Shown here one piece after another: positions 1 through 8,419 of a stretch of DNA of 64,000 nt. The first letter of the stretch is position 1, and every line of letters starts with the position of its first letter. Origin of the DNA: CAZOVB01 sp964583095 (GTDB lineage: Bacteria > Planctomycetota > Phycisphaerae > SM23-33); assembly GCA_964583095.1 (NCBI GenBank), contig CAZOVB010000013.1, positions 1 to 64,000 on the forward strand. The letters run 5' to 3'. The position numbers and the translations under genes are program-made. Under the pieces are notes generated by a model. The model searched no databases, was not told the DNA's origin, and saw only the letters and a list, made by a program, of their open reading frames with translations.

Positions 1-1
1 C

Positions 2-688
2 GCCATGTACCACGCCGGGATGGGCGTGTTCATGCAGAGAGACCCGGGAGCCGGGGCAGGAGGCCCTGCGCGCATGGGCGCTGCCGGAGAACCCGCCGCG
101 ACTGGACGCTTCATCCCACGCGATCCGACGGGCAGCAATCAGTACGCCGATGGGATGAATTTGTATCAGTATGTACGCAGCGATCCGATAGGACGTACCG
201 ATCCGATGGGCCTGGAGTCCCGCCCGACGAAGTTCTGGCATTTCAGGAGCTACGGCGATCCGAAGATATACTCCATTGCCGGCGAGGAACAACACAGTGT
301 GATAAGCGAGGATCGGAGCAAGGAAATAGGCGTAGATTATGGTCCGCGCGAGAAGAAAAGCGGCGAGAAAGGCAAGAAGATCGACGGGCTCGCCTGGCTC
401 TTCTGGGGAGCACCGGGGTATACGGACGGGGACGCCTGGAAGATCCAATTCCCACTGGACTACTCCAGGGCCACCGAGGAGTGGCAACTGTGCATCAAGG
501 ATACAGGCACAATGAAGGTGGCCGACAAAGATGTAGAATGCGAGTGCGCCACGGAAGCCCAGGTCAAGTCCTGCATTAAACGTGTGGCAAAGGCATGGAA
601 CGGCACGACCTGGAAGAGGGGCCATGATTGCCGGCACTTTGTGCAGGCGGCAGAGTCTGAGTGTTGCCTGGATAAGTGCTCTCCGTGA
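2..688 (+). CDS. RHS-repeat protein, C-terminal end with variable tip (5' partial)
   Basis: The reading frame is open to the window edge, so the gene begins upstream. The first ~70 visible residues carry the conserved end of an RHS core: two GxFxxRDP-type motifs (FMQRDP and FIPRDP), then MNLYQYVRSDPIGRTDPMGL, after which RHS/YD-repeat proteins switch to an unrelated C-terminal tip. The tip here is ~155 residues, with a lysine-rich centre and a cysteine-rich end (CECAT, GHDCRHFVQ, ECCLDKC). A Cys within a DCRHFV-like motif plus an upstream His is faintly reminiscent of papain-like or NlpC/P60 folds, but this is only a guess. Known relatives present polymorphic toxins or adhesins at the cell surface. 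The next gene starts 15 bp downstream, so the two may be co-transcribed. Confidence 0.75.
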   Translation, partial: AMYHAGMGVFMQRDPGAGAGGPARMGAAGEPAATGRFIPRDPTGSNQYADGMNLYQYVRSDPIGRTDPMGLESRPTKFWHFRSYGDPKIYSIAGEEQHSVISEDRSKEIGVDYGPREKKSGEKGKKIDGLAWLFWGAPGYTDGDAWKIQFPLDYSRATEEWQLCIKDTGTMKVADKDVECECATEAQVKSCIKRVAKAWNGTTWKRGHDCRHFVQAAESECCLDKCSP

Positions 689-702
689 ACAGGATTTGCC
701 CA

Positions 703-1734
703 ATGAGAAATCTATATCTCATAACCGTCATCACAATAGGGGTAGCTGTGGCAACCGCGGGCTGTTCATGCGCCTCCGGCAGGAAAGCGAAGGCGTTGAT
801 TCGGGACTCCGGGGAGAGGTGGGTGCTGGTTGGAGACTACACTACGCCTCGGGAAAATGAAGGCCCCCCGAAGGAGAACTACATAGGAACCGTTCAGCTC
901 CCTGACGGAGAGCTCGTCCGGCTCGTTGACCTTCCAATCAAGACACCCGACGGACAGAACGTTGGTGCGATTGTAACTTACAGTGAACCCCGACGCGTCA
1001 TGGTGTGCCTGACGTCGAGCTCCGGATTGCCCACCTGCAATGACGTGTGGCGATACGATCTGGCGACCGGGCAGACCCGCTGGATTGCGAAGGGCAAGTG
1101 GAACAATACGCGCGGCTTCACCTGGTCTCCCGACGGAAGCAAAGTGGCCTTCGTCGCCTCAACACGAGGTGAACCGGCCGCCTACGTCATGCAGTACGAT
1201 CTCGACACTGAACAGCTTGAGAAAGTTGCTGACGACGCGTTCGGAAACCGTGACGATCAACAGGAAGGCAACAGCTCAAGCAGGCCGCGTCGGCCGGTGT
1301 ACAGCGAAGACGGGAAACACCTCTACTTCGTGTCAATGGATCAAAACGTGATGCGCGTCGATCTTAGCACACGCCAGCTGACCAAGCTTCCATTTGTCCA
1401 CGCTATCGTTGTGCTGACGGTCAAGGGCCAGCACCTGATTTACGCACGGGAGGTAGGTGCCCGTGATGATTGGAGGTTCGAAATCGTCAAGGTCCGGCTC
1501 GACTCTCCGGACAGTCCGGCTGGTAAGCAGATTCTCCACGCCGCCCATGGCGTCATCTGGGGAAGCCATGTTTCACCTTCCCGACGGTTTATCTTGGTAA
1601 GATCAAGAGCAGGCTATGGTTCCGAAACGCGTTTAATCGACATGGATCAGAGCGTATCACTGCCAGCAGATGGGCTGTTGTGGCGCGGAGGCTTGCGTGC
1701 GCACAGCACGGTTTTCGTGGGGGGCTCTCCTTAA
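703..1734 (+). CDS. Lipoprotein with TolB/PD40-like beta-propeller
   Basis: Predicted secreted lipoprotein of 343 residues. The chosen ATG gives a signal peptide (MRNLYLITVITIGVAVATAG) ending in a lipobox with Cys at about residue 21; an upstream in-frame ATG at 676 would overlap the preceding gene and spoil the signal peptide. The body contains PD40/WD40-like blades, the clearest being the WSPDGSKVAFVAS motif typical of TolB-type propellers, with a second YSEDGKHLYFVS block. It starts 15 bp after the RHS tip gene. That position could mean an immunity or accessory role, but propeller lipoproteins are not a usual immunity family, so the role is open. Confidence 0.6.
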   Translation: MRNLYLITVITIGVAVATAGCSCASGRKAKALIRDSGERWVLVGDYTTPRENEGPPKENYIGTVQLPDGELVRLVDLPIKTPDGQNVGAIVTYSEPRRVMVCLTSSSGLPTCNDVWRYDLATGQTRWIAKGKWNNTRGFTWSPDGSKVAFVASTRGEPAAYVMQYDLDTEQLEKVADDAFGNRDDQQEGNSSSRPRRPVYSEDGKHLYFVSMDQNVMRVDLSTRQLTKLPFVHAIVVLTVKGQHLIYAREVGARDDWRFEIVKVRLDSPDSPAGKQILHAAHGVIWGSHVSPSRRFILVRSRAGYGSETRLIDMDQSVSLPADGLLWRGGLRAHSTVFVGGSP

Positions 1735-2115
1735 GACGCCGACTGTTCTTCCCAGCCGCCAGATAAACGCCACGGCTTTCTGACGGGTAAAGCCCGCATC
1801 GCCCGGCTTCTACCGCATGTCTTGGACGCCGTGAGTGCCCCAGTCGAACGCCAGGACGAGGCTATCTTCCGCTCGTGGTTTACTGTCAACGCCTCTCGCC
1901 CCGATTGCCGCGAAGCGGCAATAGAGCAGGAGAAAGTAGTAAGTAGAAAGTAGAGCAGAGGCTGACGCCTCGATGGGCACACCGAATGTCCGCGAACGTC
2001 ACGGCCTCTCCTGCGGCCTGCCTGCCGGAGCCTTGGCGAAGGCAGGTCTACTTTCTCCTCCTGCCTGCCGGCAGGCAGGTTCTACTTTCTAACGAACGGG
2101 GATATGCTCTCGCCA
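1735..2115. repeat. Repeat-rich intergenic spacer with 20-bp perfect palindrome
   Basis: I see no convincing gene here. At 1928-1954 there are repeated AGTAGAAAGTAGA-type words, and at 2046-2090 the complementary TCTACTTTCT occurs twice. Between these copies lies CCTGCCTGCCGGCAGGCAGG, a perfect 20-bp palindrome at 2060-2079. A related half, GCCTGCCTGCCGGAGCC followed by GGCGAAGGCAGG, forms a second hairpin at about 2017-2046. The arrangement looks like a REP/MITE-like intergenic repeat sitting directly before a four-helix-bundle gene fragment. Confidence 0.6.
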
Positions 2116-2253
2116 ATGGCTTTCGCATTCGAAAAACTCCAGGTCTACCAAAAGGCTGTCTCCTTCGCCGACGCCGTCTGCACATTCACCAAGAGCTTCC
2201 CTCGCGGATATTTCTTCCTGGCCGACCAACTTAACCGCGCTGCCCTGTCCATC
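2116..2253 (+). pseudogene. Four-helix bundle (S23/IVP-type) protein, truncated
   Basis: The frame begins MAFAFEKLQVYQKAVSFADAV and runs through FFLADQLNRAALSI, which matches the N-terminal ~45 residues of the 23S rRNA intervening-sequence (S23, TIGR02436-type) four-helix bundle family; these proteins are normally ~115-125 residues. Directly after SI the frame runs into sequence that is the antisense of a nucleotidyltransferase fragment, so about two thirds of the protein is missing. The open frame continues artificially to 3021 through unrelated fragments. Confidence 0.7.
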
Positions 2254-2562
2254 GACCGTTACGTCCTGTTCGACCACGGATCGGAACGCCCCAACCAAGC
2301 TCTCGGCGTCGTTGCTGGTTCTGCCAAGCAGGTCGATGTCCATGGTGGGTCGGTACATCTGCCTGCCGCCTGTCCAGGCCAGGAGTGCCAATGCCCCCTT
2401 GAGGGTGAACTGGTCTGCGAAAGGAGAGACGCTCAGGCGGTAGAGGAATCGCTCCATTGCGAAACGTTGCTGAAGGTCGTTATAGCGAAGACCCCGCTGT
2501 CTCGGGATTTTGAGCAGGCGGTCGTGGACAAGCCAGCGGCGGGCGCGAGTTGGAATGAGAAC
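2252..2562 (-). pseudogene. AbiEii/AbiGii-type nucleotidyltransferase, N-terminal fragment
   Basis: Read on the minus strand, the frame gives VHDRLLKIPRQRG, then LQQRFAMERFLYRLS, FTLKGALALLAW and RPTMDIDLLGRTSNDAESL. This is the N-terminal part of the AbiEii/AbiGii nucleotidyltransferase toxin family, with KGALAL and DIDLLG as the nucleotidyl-transfer motifs. The frame upstream of VHDRLL is open back to a stop near 2563 with no normal start codon; the first ATG (2457) lies inside the family domain. The C-terminal part is lost at the junction with the four-helix bundle fragment near 2252. I read it as a dead toxin remnant facing its neighbour. Confidence 0.7.
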
Positions 2563-2583
2563 TCACCAGTCAGGCAGGCGGCG

Positions 2584-2757
2584 ATGACAGCCAGGGCTCA
2601 TCTACTCCATGGCTTTGTGGGGGCGGTCAAGACGACCTTTGCGCGCAGGCTGGAGCAGCAGGAGGGGGCGATCCGCTTTACGCAAGATGAATGGATGCAT
2701 CGGCTTTACGGCCCCAACCCACCGGCTGATCAGTTCCAGACACTCGCACGAACCGGG
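2584..2757 (+). pseudogene. AAA_33-type P-loop kinase, N-terminal fragment
   Basis: The frame gives MTARAHLLHGFVGAVKTTFA followed by RRLEQQEGAIRF and DEWMHRLYGPNPPADQF, the N-terminal end of small ATP-binding AAA_33/zeta-like kinases. The P-loop reads GFVGAVKTT where family members have GxxGxGKTT, so the glycine before the lysine is replaced by valine. Only ~55 residues remain before the reading frame is lost and methyltransferase sequence begins in another frame. Confidence 0.6.
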
Positions 2758-3272
2758 CGGCCGTCATCGTCGAACACCTGGGGCTGGAAGAGGGCATGGC
2801 GGTTCTGGATTTTGGCTGCGGGCCCGGAAGGCTCGCCGTGCCGCTGGCCCGGGCGGTCGGTCTTGGGGGCAAGGTGGTGGCTGTGGATATCCAGGAGGGC
2901 ATGCTCGCCCGGGCGAAACACAAGGCCTCCCAGGCGGGGGCGGAGAACATCGAGTTTCTCCAGGCGGCGGCAGGGGAGGGCAAGCTCGGTACGAATCGCT
3001 TCGACCGGGCGCTTCTGGTAACGGTCCTGGGGGAGATTCCCGATCAGCCCGCGCTGCTGCGTGAGATTTACGAGGCCTTGAGGCCCGGGGGAATTCTCTC
3101 GGTTACGGAGGTGATCTTCGATCCGCACTTCCGCCGGCAGAAGACGGTCTCTCGCCTGGCAAGCGAGGCGGGCTTTGCGCTCCAGGCGGTTTTCGGCAAT
3201 TCCATCGCCTACACGATGCACCTGCGCAAGCCCGGCCACGAGCGGGGGCCGTCGGCTGCACAGCGCAGTTGA
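2751..3272 (+). pseudogene. Class I SAM methyltransferase lacking its N-terminus
   Basis: From about 2754 the frame reads RAAVIVEHLGLEEGMAVLDF then GCGPGRLAVPLA (motif I), VVAVDIQEGML (acidic residue for SAM ribose), FDRALLVTVLGEIPD and LRPGGILSVTE, a complete Rossmann methyltransferase core to the end. The family normally carries ~30-40 further residues before VEHLGL; here they are replaced by the kinase fragment, and the only ATG (2796) lies next to motif I. A shortened product from 2796 (158 residues) is conceivable, so function cannot be ruled out. Substrate unknown. Confidence 0.6.
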
Positions 3273-3359
3273 AACGTTCTTTCTGTGCGTCCCGGAAGGA
3301 CTTTGCTATACTCGCACCCGTCGAGTTCACAGAAATGCTCGCAGAAGGATCCGCGTTTC

Positions 3360-5135
3360 ATGCATTCCCACCTCACACGGCGTCGTTTTCTCCAGCAGGC
3401 GTCCCTGGGCGCCCTGGCGCTGGGGACTTCCGGCTCCAAACTTACGAGACAGGCCATGGCCCAGGCACCCCAAGCCCCGCGGGACAAGCGTCCCAATATC
3501 GTTTTCGTCTTTTCCGACGAGCACCGCTGGTGTTCGCTGCCCTTTACCGAGATGCCGGATCTGAAGGCTCCCAACTTCACCGCCCTGGCCAACCAGGGCG
3601 TAACCTTCAACCAGTGTATCTCCAACAACCCCATCTGCGTGCCGTATCGGGCGATTCTGATCTCGGGCATGTGGCCCCATCAATCCACGGCCGTGGGCAA
3701 CGACTACTTCGGCAACCCGGACATGATCGGCAAGGACGCCCCGACCATCGCCCATACCTTCTCCCGGGGCGGGTATCGCACCGGCTACGTGGGCAAGTGG
3801 CATTTGCAGGATCGCACGACCTACCAGGCCGGATTCGACTACTTCAAGCACTGGAAGTTCGGTGACGACCACTGGAACACCAAGTGGCGGGACGTCTCGG
3901 CCGGGCAGGAGCAGTGGCAGGTCTACAAGGACTACAACGCCAAGGGGATGAACGAGCACGCCTTCGAGTTTCTCTCCCAGGCGGCCCAGGCCGAGGACGA
4001 AAAGCCCTTCCTGCTGATGCTCTCGTGGAACCCGCCTCACTGGCGGTGGGACGATGCGCCCGAGGAGTATCTCAAGCTCTATCCCAAGGGCAAGCTCTCC
4101 ACGCGGGACAACGCTCCGGACCAGATGTCCAGCAACGTCTATTACCGCAACTACCACGCGCACATCACGGCCATCGATCACTACATGGGCGAGCTGGTCA
4201 AGAAGCTCGATGAGTTGGGCCTGGCCGAGGATACCATCCTGATCTACACCAGCGACCATGGCAGCATGTTCGGCAGCAACGATCGATCCTCGAAGATTCA
4301 TCCTCACGATGAGTCGGTGCGGGTCCCGTTCGTGGTACGCTGGCCGGGCCAGGCCCCCAGGGGCGGGGAAGTGGATGAGCAGATCGGGGCCATCGACATC
4401 TACCCGACGCTGTGCTGCCTGGCGGGTATCGAAGCGCCCGAGCATTGCGGGGGCAGGGACTTTTCTCACCTGATCCGCGGCAAGGGGGGACAGGAGAAGA
4501 TGGGCGACCAGCTTCTGACCGTCGGCTGCTGCGTCAAGCCGTACTTCCAGCGACGGGCGGGCAAGGCCAAGCCGTCCACCCGCTGGCCCTACCGGGGAAT
4601 CCGGACCGACCGGTACACCTTCGTGATCAACGACGTGGGCGACTGGCTGCTCTTCGACAACAGGGAAGATCCGTACCAGCAGAAGAACCTGGTCGACGAC
4701 CCATCCCATGCCAGGACCAAAGAGGACCTGCGCGCCCGGCTGCGCAAGCTGCTGGCCGAGGCGGAGGATCCGTTCATTCCCGAGTCGTGGCGGATCGAGG
4801 ATATCGCCAAGCGCGTCGCCTTCCAGAACGAGCAGTACGTTCTGAAGCGCTACGACTGGGCCCTGGTCAAGGCCAAGACCGAAGCGATGGAGCCGTTTCT
4901 GGACAAGGGCGTCAGCCAGGCTCAGAAGCAGCAGCTGGAGGCGCTGGCCGATGAGGTCTACGATCGCCAGTGGTTCCTGGATCACCTGCAGATTCTCCAC
5001 CGGCTCTACGGCTTTCCGCCGCTGCCGGGCAAGCTCTGGGACAGTCTCAAGGCCAAGCTGGACAAGCAGGATGCCCCCACGCACGAAACCTTCCGGAAGC
5101 GGGCCCGGGAGATCCTGGCCGGGGCGAAAGCTTGA
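3360..5135 (+). CDS. Tat-exported formylglycine-dependent sulfatase
   Basis: Sulfatase of the S1 (alkaline phosphatase-like) family, 591 residues, likely desulfating a polysaccharide outside the cytoplasm. The start at MHSHLTRRRFLQQASLG gives a twin-arginine signal peptide. The metal-binding motif is NIVFVFSDEHR. The formylglycine motif is C93-V-P-Y-R within NNPICVPYRAILISG, so the usual Ser of CxPSR is Tyr and a CxP-recognising maturase would be needed. Further family blocks are YVGKWHL, YTSDHGSMFG and HDESVRVPFVVRWPG. A -10-like TATACT lies at 3307. The GH43 gene follows after 33 bp, suggesting one operon for sulfated glycan degradation. Confidence 0.9.
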   Translation: MHSHLTRRRFLQQASLGALALGTSGSKLTRQAMAQAPQAPRDKRPNIVFVFSDEHRWCSLPFTEMPDLKAPNFTALANQGVTFNQCISNNPICVPYRAILISGMWPHQSTAVGNDYFGNPDMIGKDAPTIAHTFSRGGYRTGYVGKWHLQDRTTYQAGFDYFKHWKFGDDHWNTKWRDVSAGQEQWQVYKDYNAKGMNEHAFEFLSQAAQAEDEKPFLLMLSWNPPHWRWDDAPEEYLKLYPKGKLSTRDNAPDQMSSNVYYRNYHAHITAIDHYMGELVKKLDELGLAEDTILIYTSDHGSMFGSNDRSSKIHPHDESVRVPFVVRWPGQAPRGGEVDEQIGAIDIYPTLCCLAGIEAPEHCGGRDFSHLIRGKGGQEKMGDQLLTVGCCVKPYFQRRAGKAKPSTRWPYRGIRTDRYTFVINDVGDWLLFDNREDPYQQKNLVDDPSHARTKEDLRARLRKLLAEAEDPFIPESWRIEDIAKRVAFQNEQYVLKRYDWALVKAKTEAMEPFLDKGVSQAQKQQLEALADEVYDRQWFLDHLQILHRLYGFPPLPGKLWDSLKAKLDKQDAPTHETFRKRAREILAGAKA

Positions 5136-5168
5136 TCTTCTCCGCCGGATGCGGGTACAAGCTTTTGC

Positions 5169-6818
5169 ATGGATACCGTCTGCAACCCCGTCAATATCAG
5201 CTATCGTTTTCAGTTGGAAGGCATCGGCAAGACGTGCTGCCGCGAGGCGGCCGACCCGTCGATTGTCTTCTTCCAGGATGAGTACTGGCTCTTTGCTTCC
5301 AAGTCCGGGGGGTACTGGCACAGCCCGGATCTGAAGCAGTGGCACTACGTGGCCTCGGCGGCTCTGCCGGTGGAGGACTATGCCCCCGACGCCGAGGTGA
5401 TCGATGGCTGGATCGTCGTCACCGCGTCGCGTCGCGGCCAGACGTGCCCCGTCTTCCGCAGCCGAAACCCCGGGACTGACCAGTGGGAGAAGGTCAGCGA
5501 CGCCCCCGAGCATCACGACCCGGCCTACTTCCAGGACGCCGACGGCAGCGTCTATCTCTACTGGGGTTGCAGCAACCATCTGCCCCTTTATGTCCGAAAG
5601 GCCGATCGAAGCAGCCTGGTCCCCCAGGGCGAAACAATCGAGACCAACCAGGGGGATCCCGAGACCCTCGGCTGGGAGATTCGCGGGGAGAACCATTCGA
5701 TTCTCGACAAGGCCCCGCACATCGAGGGGCCCTGGATGACGCGCCATGCAGGGCGGTACTATCTCCAGTACGCCGCTCCCGGCACGCAGTACAATGTCTA
5801 CAGCGATGCCGTACTGGTCGGCGAGACCCCGACCGGGCCCTTCGAGTACCAGGCCTCCAATCCCTTGAGCTACAAGCCCGGGGGGTTCATCCCGGGGGCC
5901 GGGCATGGCTGCACCTTTCAGGATCGCTGGGGCAACTGGTGGCATTGCTCGACGATGCGCATTTCGGTGCGACACAACTTCGAGCGGCGGATCGGGCTCT
6001 GGCCGGCGGGGTTCGACGAAGACGGCGTGATGTTCTGCAACACGACCTTTGGCGACTACCCCATGCGACTGCCCGAGGGCCCCTGGGACCCCTGGAGCGA
6101 TCCGCAGACCGGGTGGATGCTGCTGAGCTACCGGGCCGGCGCCAAAGCTTCTGCAGCCTTGCCCGAACACGGTCCGGACCAGGCTTTCGACGAAAACTGT
6201 CAGACCTACTGGACGTCCGGGCAGGAGGCCCAGGCCGAGCTGGAAGCCGACCTGGGTCAGGTCTGCGACCTCCGGGCGGTGCAGATCAACTTCTGCGAGC
6301 ATGAGGCCCGGCAGTTCGGCCGGGGCGAAGAACTCCTGTTCCGCTACGTTCTGGAGGCAAGCACGGATGGCCGATCGTGGGCGACGCTTATCGACAAATC
6401 CCAGTCTCGCCAGGACCTGCCCCACGATTACGTGGAGCTGGAAGAGGCGGCCGAGGCGCGCTTCGTCCGTCTCCAGATCCTCCAGGTTCCCAGCGGCGCC
6501 CCGGCCGTCTCGGGCCTGCGGATCTTCGGCAGCAGTGCCTTTGGGGCTCCGGGCGCTGCCGGGGACGTATCAGCCCGTCGCAACCCGGACGATCCGCGTC
6601 AAGCCGAGGTCTCCTGGACCCTGCCCGAGGGGGCCATCGGCGCCCACGTTCTCTGGGGCGCCGGGCCGGATAAGCTCTACAACAGTTGGATGGTCTACGA
6701 GGCGCAATCGCTGACCTTGCCCTGCCTGAACCGCAACGTGGGAGAGTATTTCGTCGCCATCGAGCCGTTTGGCCCCGGGGGGGTCGGGCCTCGAACACAG
6801 GCCAAGGCACCGATCTGA
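5169..6818 (+). CDS. GH43-family glycosidase with discoidin (F5/8 C) and FN3-like domains
   Basis: 549-residue protein. Residues 1-~320 form a five-bladed GH43 propeller with the expected catalytic acids: D29 in REAADPSIVFF (base), D117 in HHDPAYFQD (pKa modulator) and E186 in KAPHIEGPWM (acid). Residues ~330-455 form an F5/8 type C carbohydrate-binding domain (DNCQTYWTSG-like start, VQINF, ARFVRLQIL). The last ~90 residues look like a fibronectin type III module (PRQAEVSWTLPEG). No signal peptide is visible at the chosen start, which is odd for a CBM-bearing enzyme and may mean the true start differs. It follows the sulfatase by 33 bp. Confidence 0.85.
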   Translation: MDTVCNPVNISYRFQLEGIGKTCCREAADPSIVFFQDEYWLFASKSGGYWHSPDLKQWHYVASAALPVEDYAPDAEVIDGWIVVTASRRGQTCPVFRSRNPGTDQWEKVSDAPEHHDPAYFQDADGSVYLYWGCSNHLPLYVRKADRSSLVPQGETIETNQGDPETLGWEIRGENHSILDKAPHIEGPWMTRHAGRYYLQYAAPGTQYNVYSDAVLVGETPTGPFEYQASNPLSYKPGGFIPGAGHGCTFQDRWGNWWHCSTMRISVRHNFERRIGLWPAGFDEDGVMFCNTTFGDYPMRLPEGPWDPWSDPQTGWMLLSYRAGAKASAALPEHGPDQAFDENCQTYWTSGQEAQAELEADLGQVCDLRAVQINFCEHEARQFGRGEELLFRYVLEASTDGRSWATLIDKSQSRQDLPHDYVELEEAAEARFVRLQILQVPSGAPAVSGLRIFGSSAFGAPGAAGDVSARRNPDDPRQAEVSWTLPEGAIGAHVLWGAGPDKLYNSWMVYEAQSLTLPCLNRNVGEYFVAIEPFGPGGVGPRTQAKAPI

Positions 6819-6941
6819 GCCGAGCATTCGCCCGACATTGCTTGAAAATATTGTTTGGATGGTTTCGCCATTCTTTCGAGCCTGCTACCATAGCCGCCCA
6901 GCATTTGTCCCCAGAAATCCCTTTCAAGCAAGGAACGTCCC

Positions 6942-8339
6942 ATGGGTTACAAGATCGGCATCTGTGGTTGCGGCGGCTTCGCCCAGCCTTTCATCGAACT
7001 CTTCAAGCTCCACCCGCTGGTGGATGAAGTCGTCATCGCCGAGCTGCGAGACGACGCCCGGGCCGAGACGGCCAAGGAACACCAGATCGAGCGGGCGTTC
7101 AAAACCGATGATGAGCTGATCGCCTCGGACGTCGATGCCATCGCCATCTTCACCCAGCGATGGACGCATGCCCCGATCGCCATCAAGGCCCTCAAGGCGG
7201 GAAAGCACGTCTATTCTTCCGTGCCGGCCGGGGTGAACGTCGAGGAGATGCAGGAACTGGTCGAGACGGTCAAGCAGACCGGCCTGACCTACGCCCTGGG
7301 AGAGACGAGTTTCTACCGGCCCCAACGGATCTACTGCCGGCAGCGCTTCGCCAAGGGCGACTTCGGCGATTTCGTCTACGGCGAGGGGCATTACTACCAC
7401 CACATGGCCCACTGGTTCTATCGGCCTTTCTTCCAGGCCAACGGGCCCCAGTGGCGTCGTTATGCTTCGGTGCCGCCGATCTGGTACATCTCCCACTCGG
7501 CCTCTCACATTCTTGGCGTGACGATGGGGCGCTTTACCAAGGTCGCCTGCATCGGGCGTATCGACAACGACGAAGACGGGCTCTTTGATCCCAAGCTAAG
7601 CGCCTTTGACAATCCCTACAGCAACCAGACGGCCCTGTTTCGGACTATCGAGGGAGGCATGGCGAGGATCAACGAGTTCCGCCGCTCGGCCGCCGGCGAG
7701 AGTCGCCAGGCCATCTTCGGCACCAAGGGCGCCTACGAGGAACAGTACAACCCCGCCCGGACGGAAGTCTCGGTAGCCCAGCAGATCGCCGGTAAGGAAG
7801 AGGAAGGCGAGGGCAAGAAGAAGACGGGTAAGGGCCACGGCCAGGCTGTTCCGCCCTACAACGCCTACTGGAGCGAACTGTACTTCGAGGAGCCTCCCTA
7901 CAAGGAAGACGGCAGCTTTGATTACGAGCGGGCTGAGCACCTGGCCAAGCGTCGCAGTGAGGATGTCAGCCAGATCATGTGGAATTGCGGTGTGAAGATC
8001 AGCGAAGACCGCCTCGGAAATCTGCCCCGCGAGTCCCTCGGCAAGGAGCACCTCGGGGCGGCGGCCATTCAGCCTGTCGAGCGTCTGCCCGAGCAGTGGG
8101 TAGGCGTGCGTAACGGTCATTGCGGCTCGCACCAGTTCCTGCTGCAGGATTTCCTGGAGGCGATGGACACCGGCAAGCTGCCTCCCAATCACGTGTGGCT
8201 GGGCGTACGGTATTCCCTGCCCGGCGCGGTGGCCCACGAGTCGTGCATGCGGGAGGGTGAGTGGCTGTCGATTCCGGACTTCGGCACGCCCCCGACCGGG
8301 ATGGAATGCATCGATCCGCTCGTGCAGCTCAAGCCCTGA
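6942..8339 (+). CDS. Gfo/Idh/MocA family NAD(P)-dependent oxidoreductase
   Basis: 465 residues. The N-terminus IGICGCGGFAQPFIELF is a Rossmann dinucleotide-binding motif, followed by DAIAIFTQRWTHAPIAIKAL and the lysine motif GKHVYSSVPAGVN, in which the family's EKP is replaced by SVPAG. An unusual lysine/glutamate-rich insertion (KEEEGEGKKKTGKGHG) lies near residue 290. The protein has no leader and is probably cytoplasmic. It starts 123 bp after the GH43 gene and probably acts on a sugar released by the preceding enzymes. The replaced EKP lysine means that catalysis, or the substrate range, may differ from classical members. Confidence 0.85.
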   Translation: MGYKIGICGCGGFAQPFIELFKLHPLVDEVVIAELRDDARAETAKEHQIERAFKTDDELIASDVDAIAIFTQRWTHAPIAIKALKAGKHVYSSVPAGVNVEEMQELVETVKQTGLTYALGETSFYRPQRIYCRQRFAKGDFGDFVYGEGHYYHHMAHWFYRPFFQANGPQWRRYASVPPIWYISHSASHILGVTMGRFTKVACIGRIDNDEDGLFDPKLSAFDNPYSNQTALFRTIEGGMARINEFRRSAAGESRQAIFGTKGAYEEQYNPARTEVSVAQQIAGKEEEGEGKKKTGKGHGQAVPPYNAYWSELYFEEPPYKEDGSFDYERAEHLAKRRSEDVSQIMWNCGVKISEDRLGNLPRESLGKEHLGAAAIQPVERLPEQWVGVRNGHCGSHQFLLQDFLEAMDTGKLPPNHVWLGVRYSLPGAVAHESCMREGEWLSIPDFGTPPTGMECIDPLVQLKP

Positions 8340-8419
8340 TGAGACAGCCGGTCTCCGCAAAGCAGGCCATTCGAAGCGCTCCTGACCGATACTGTAGTAA
8401 TGAAGGAAAGGAGCTCGCG

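Noticed and set aside
3327..6425. 1032-codon open frame on the minus strand
   Set aside because: It is antisense to the sulfatase and GH43 genes, is rich in Val/Gly/Leu/Arg as expected from a mirrored GC-rich gene, and has no recognisable domain.
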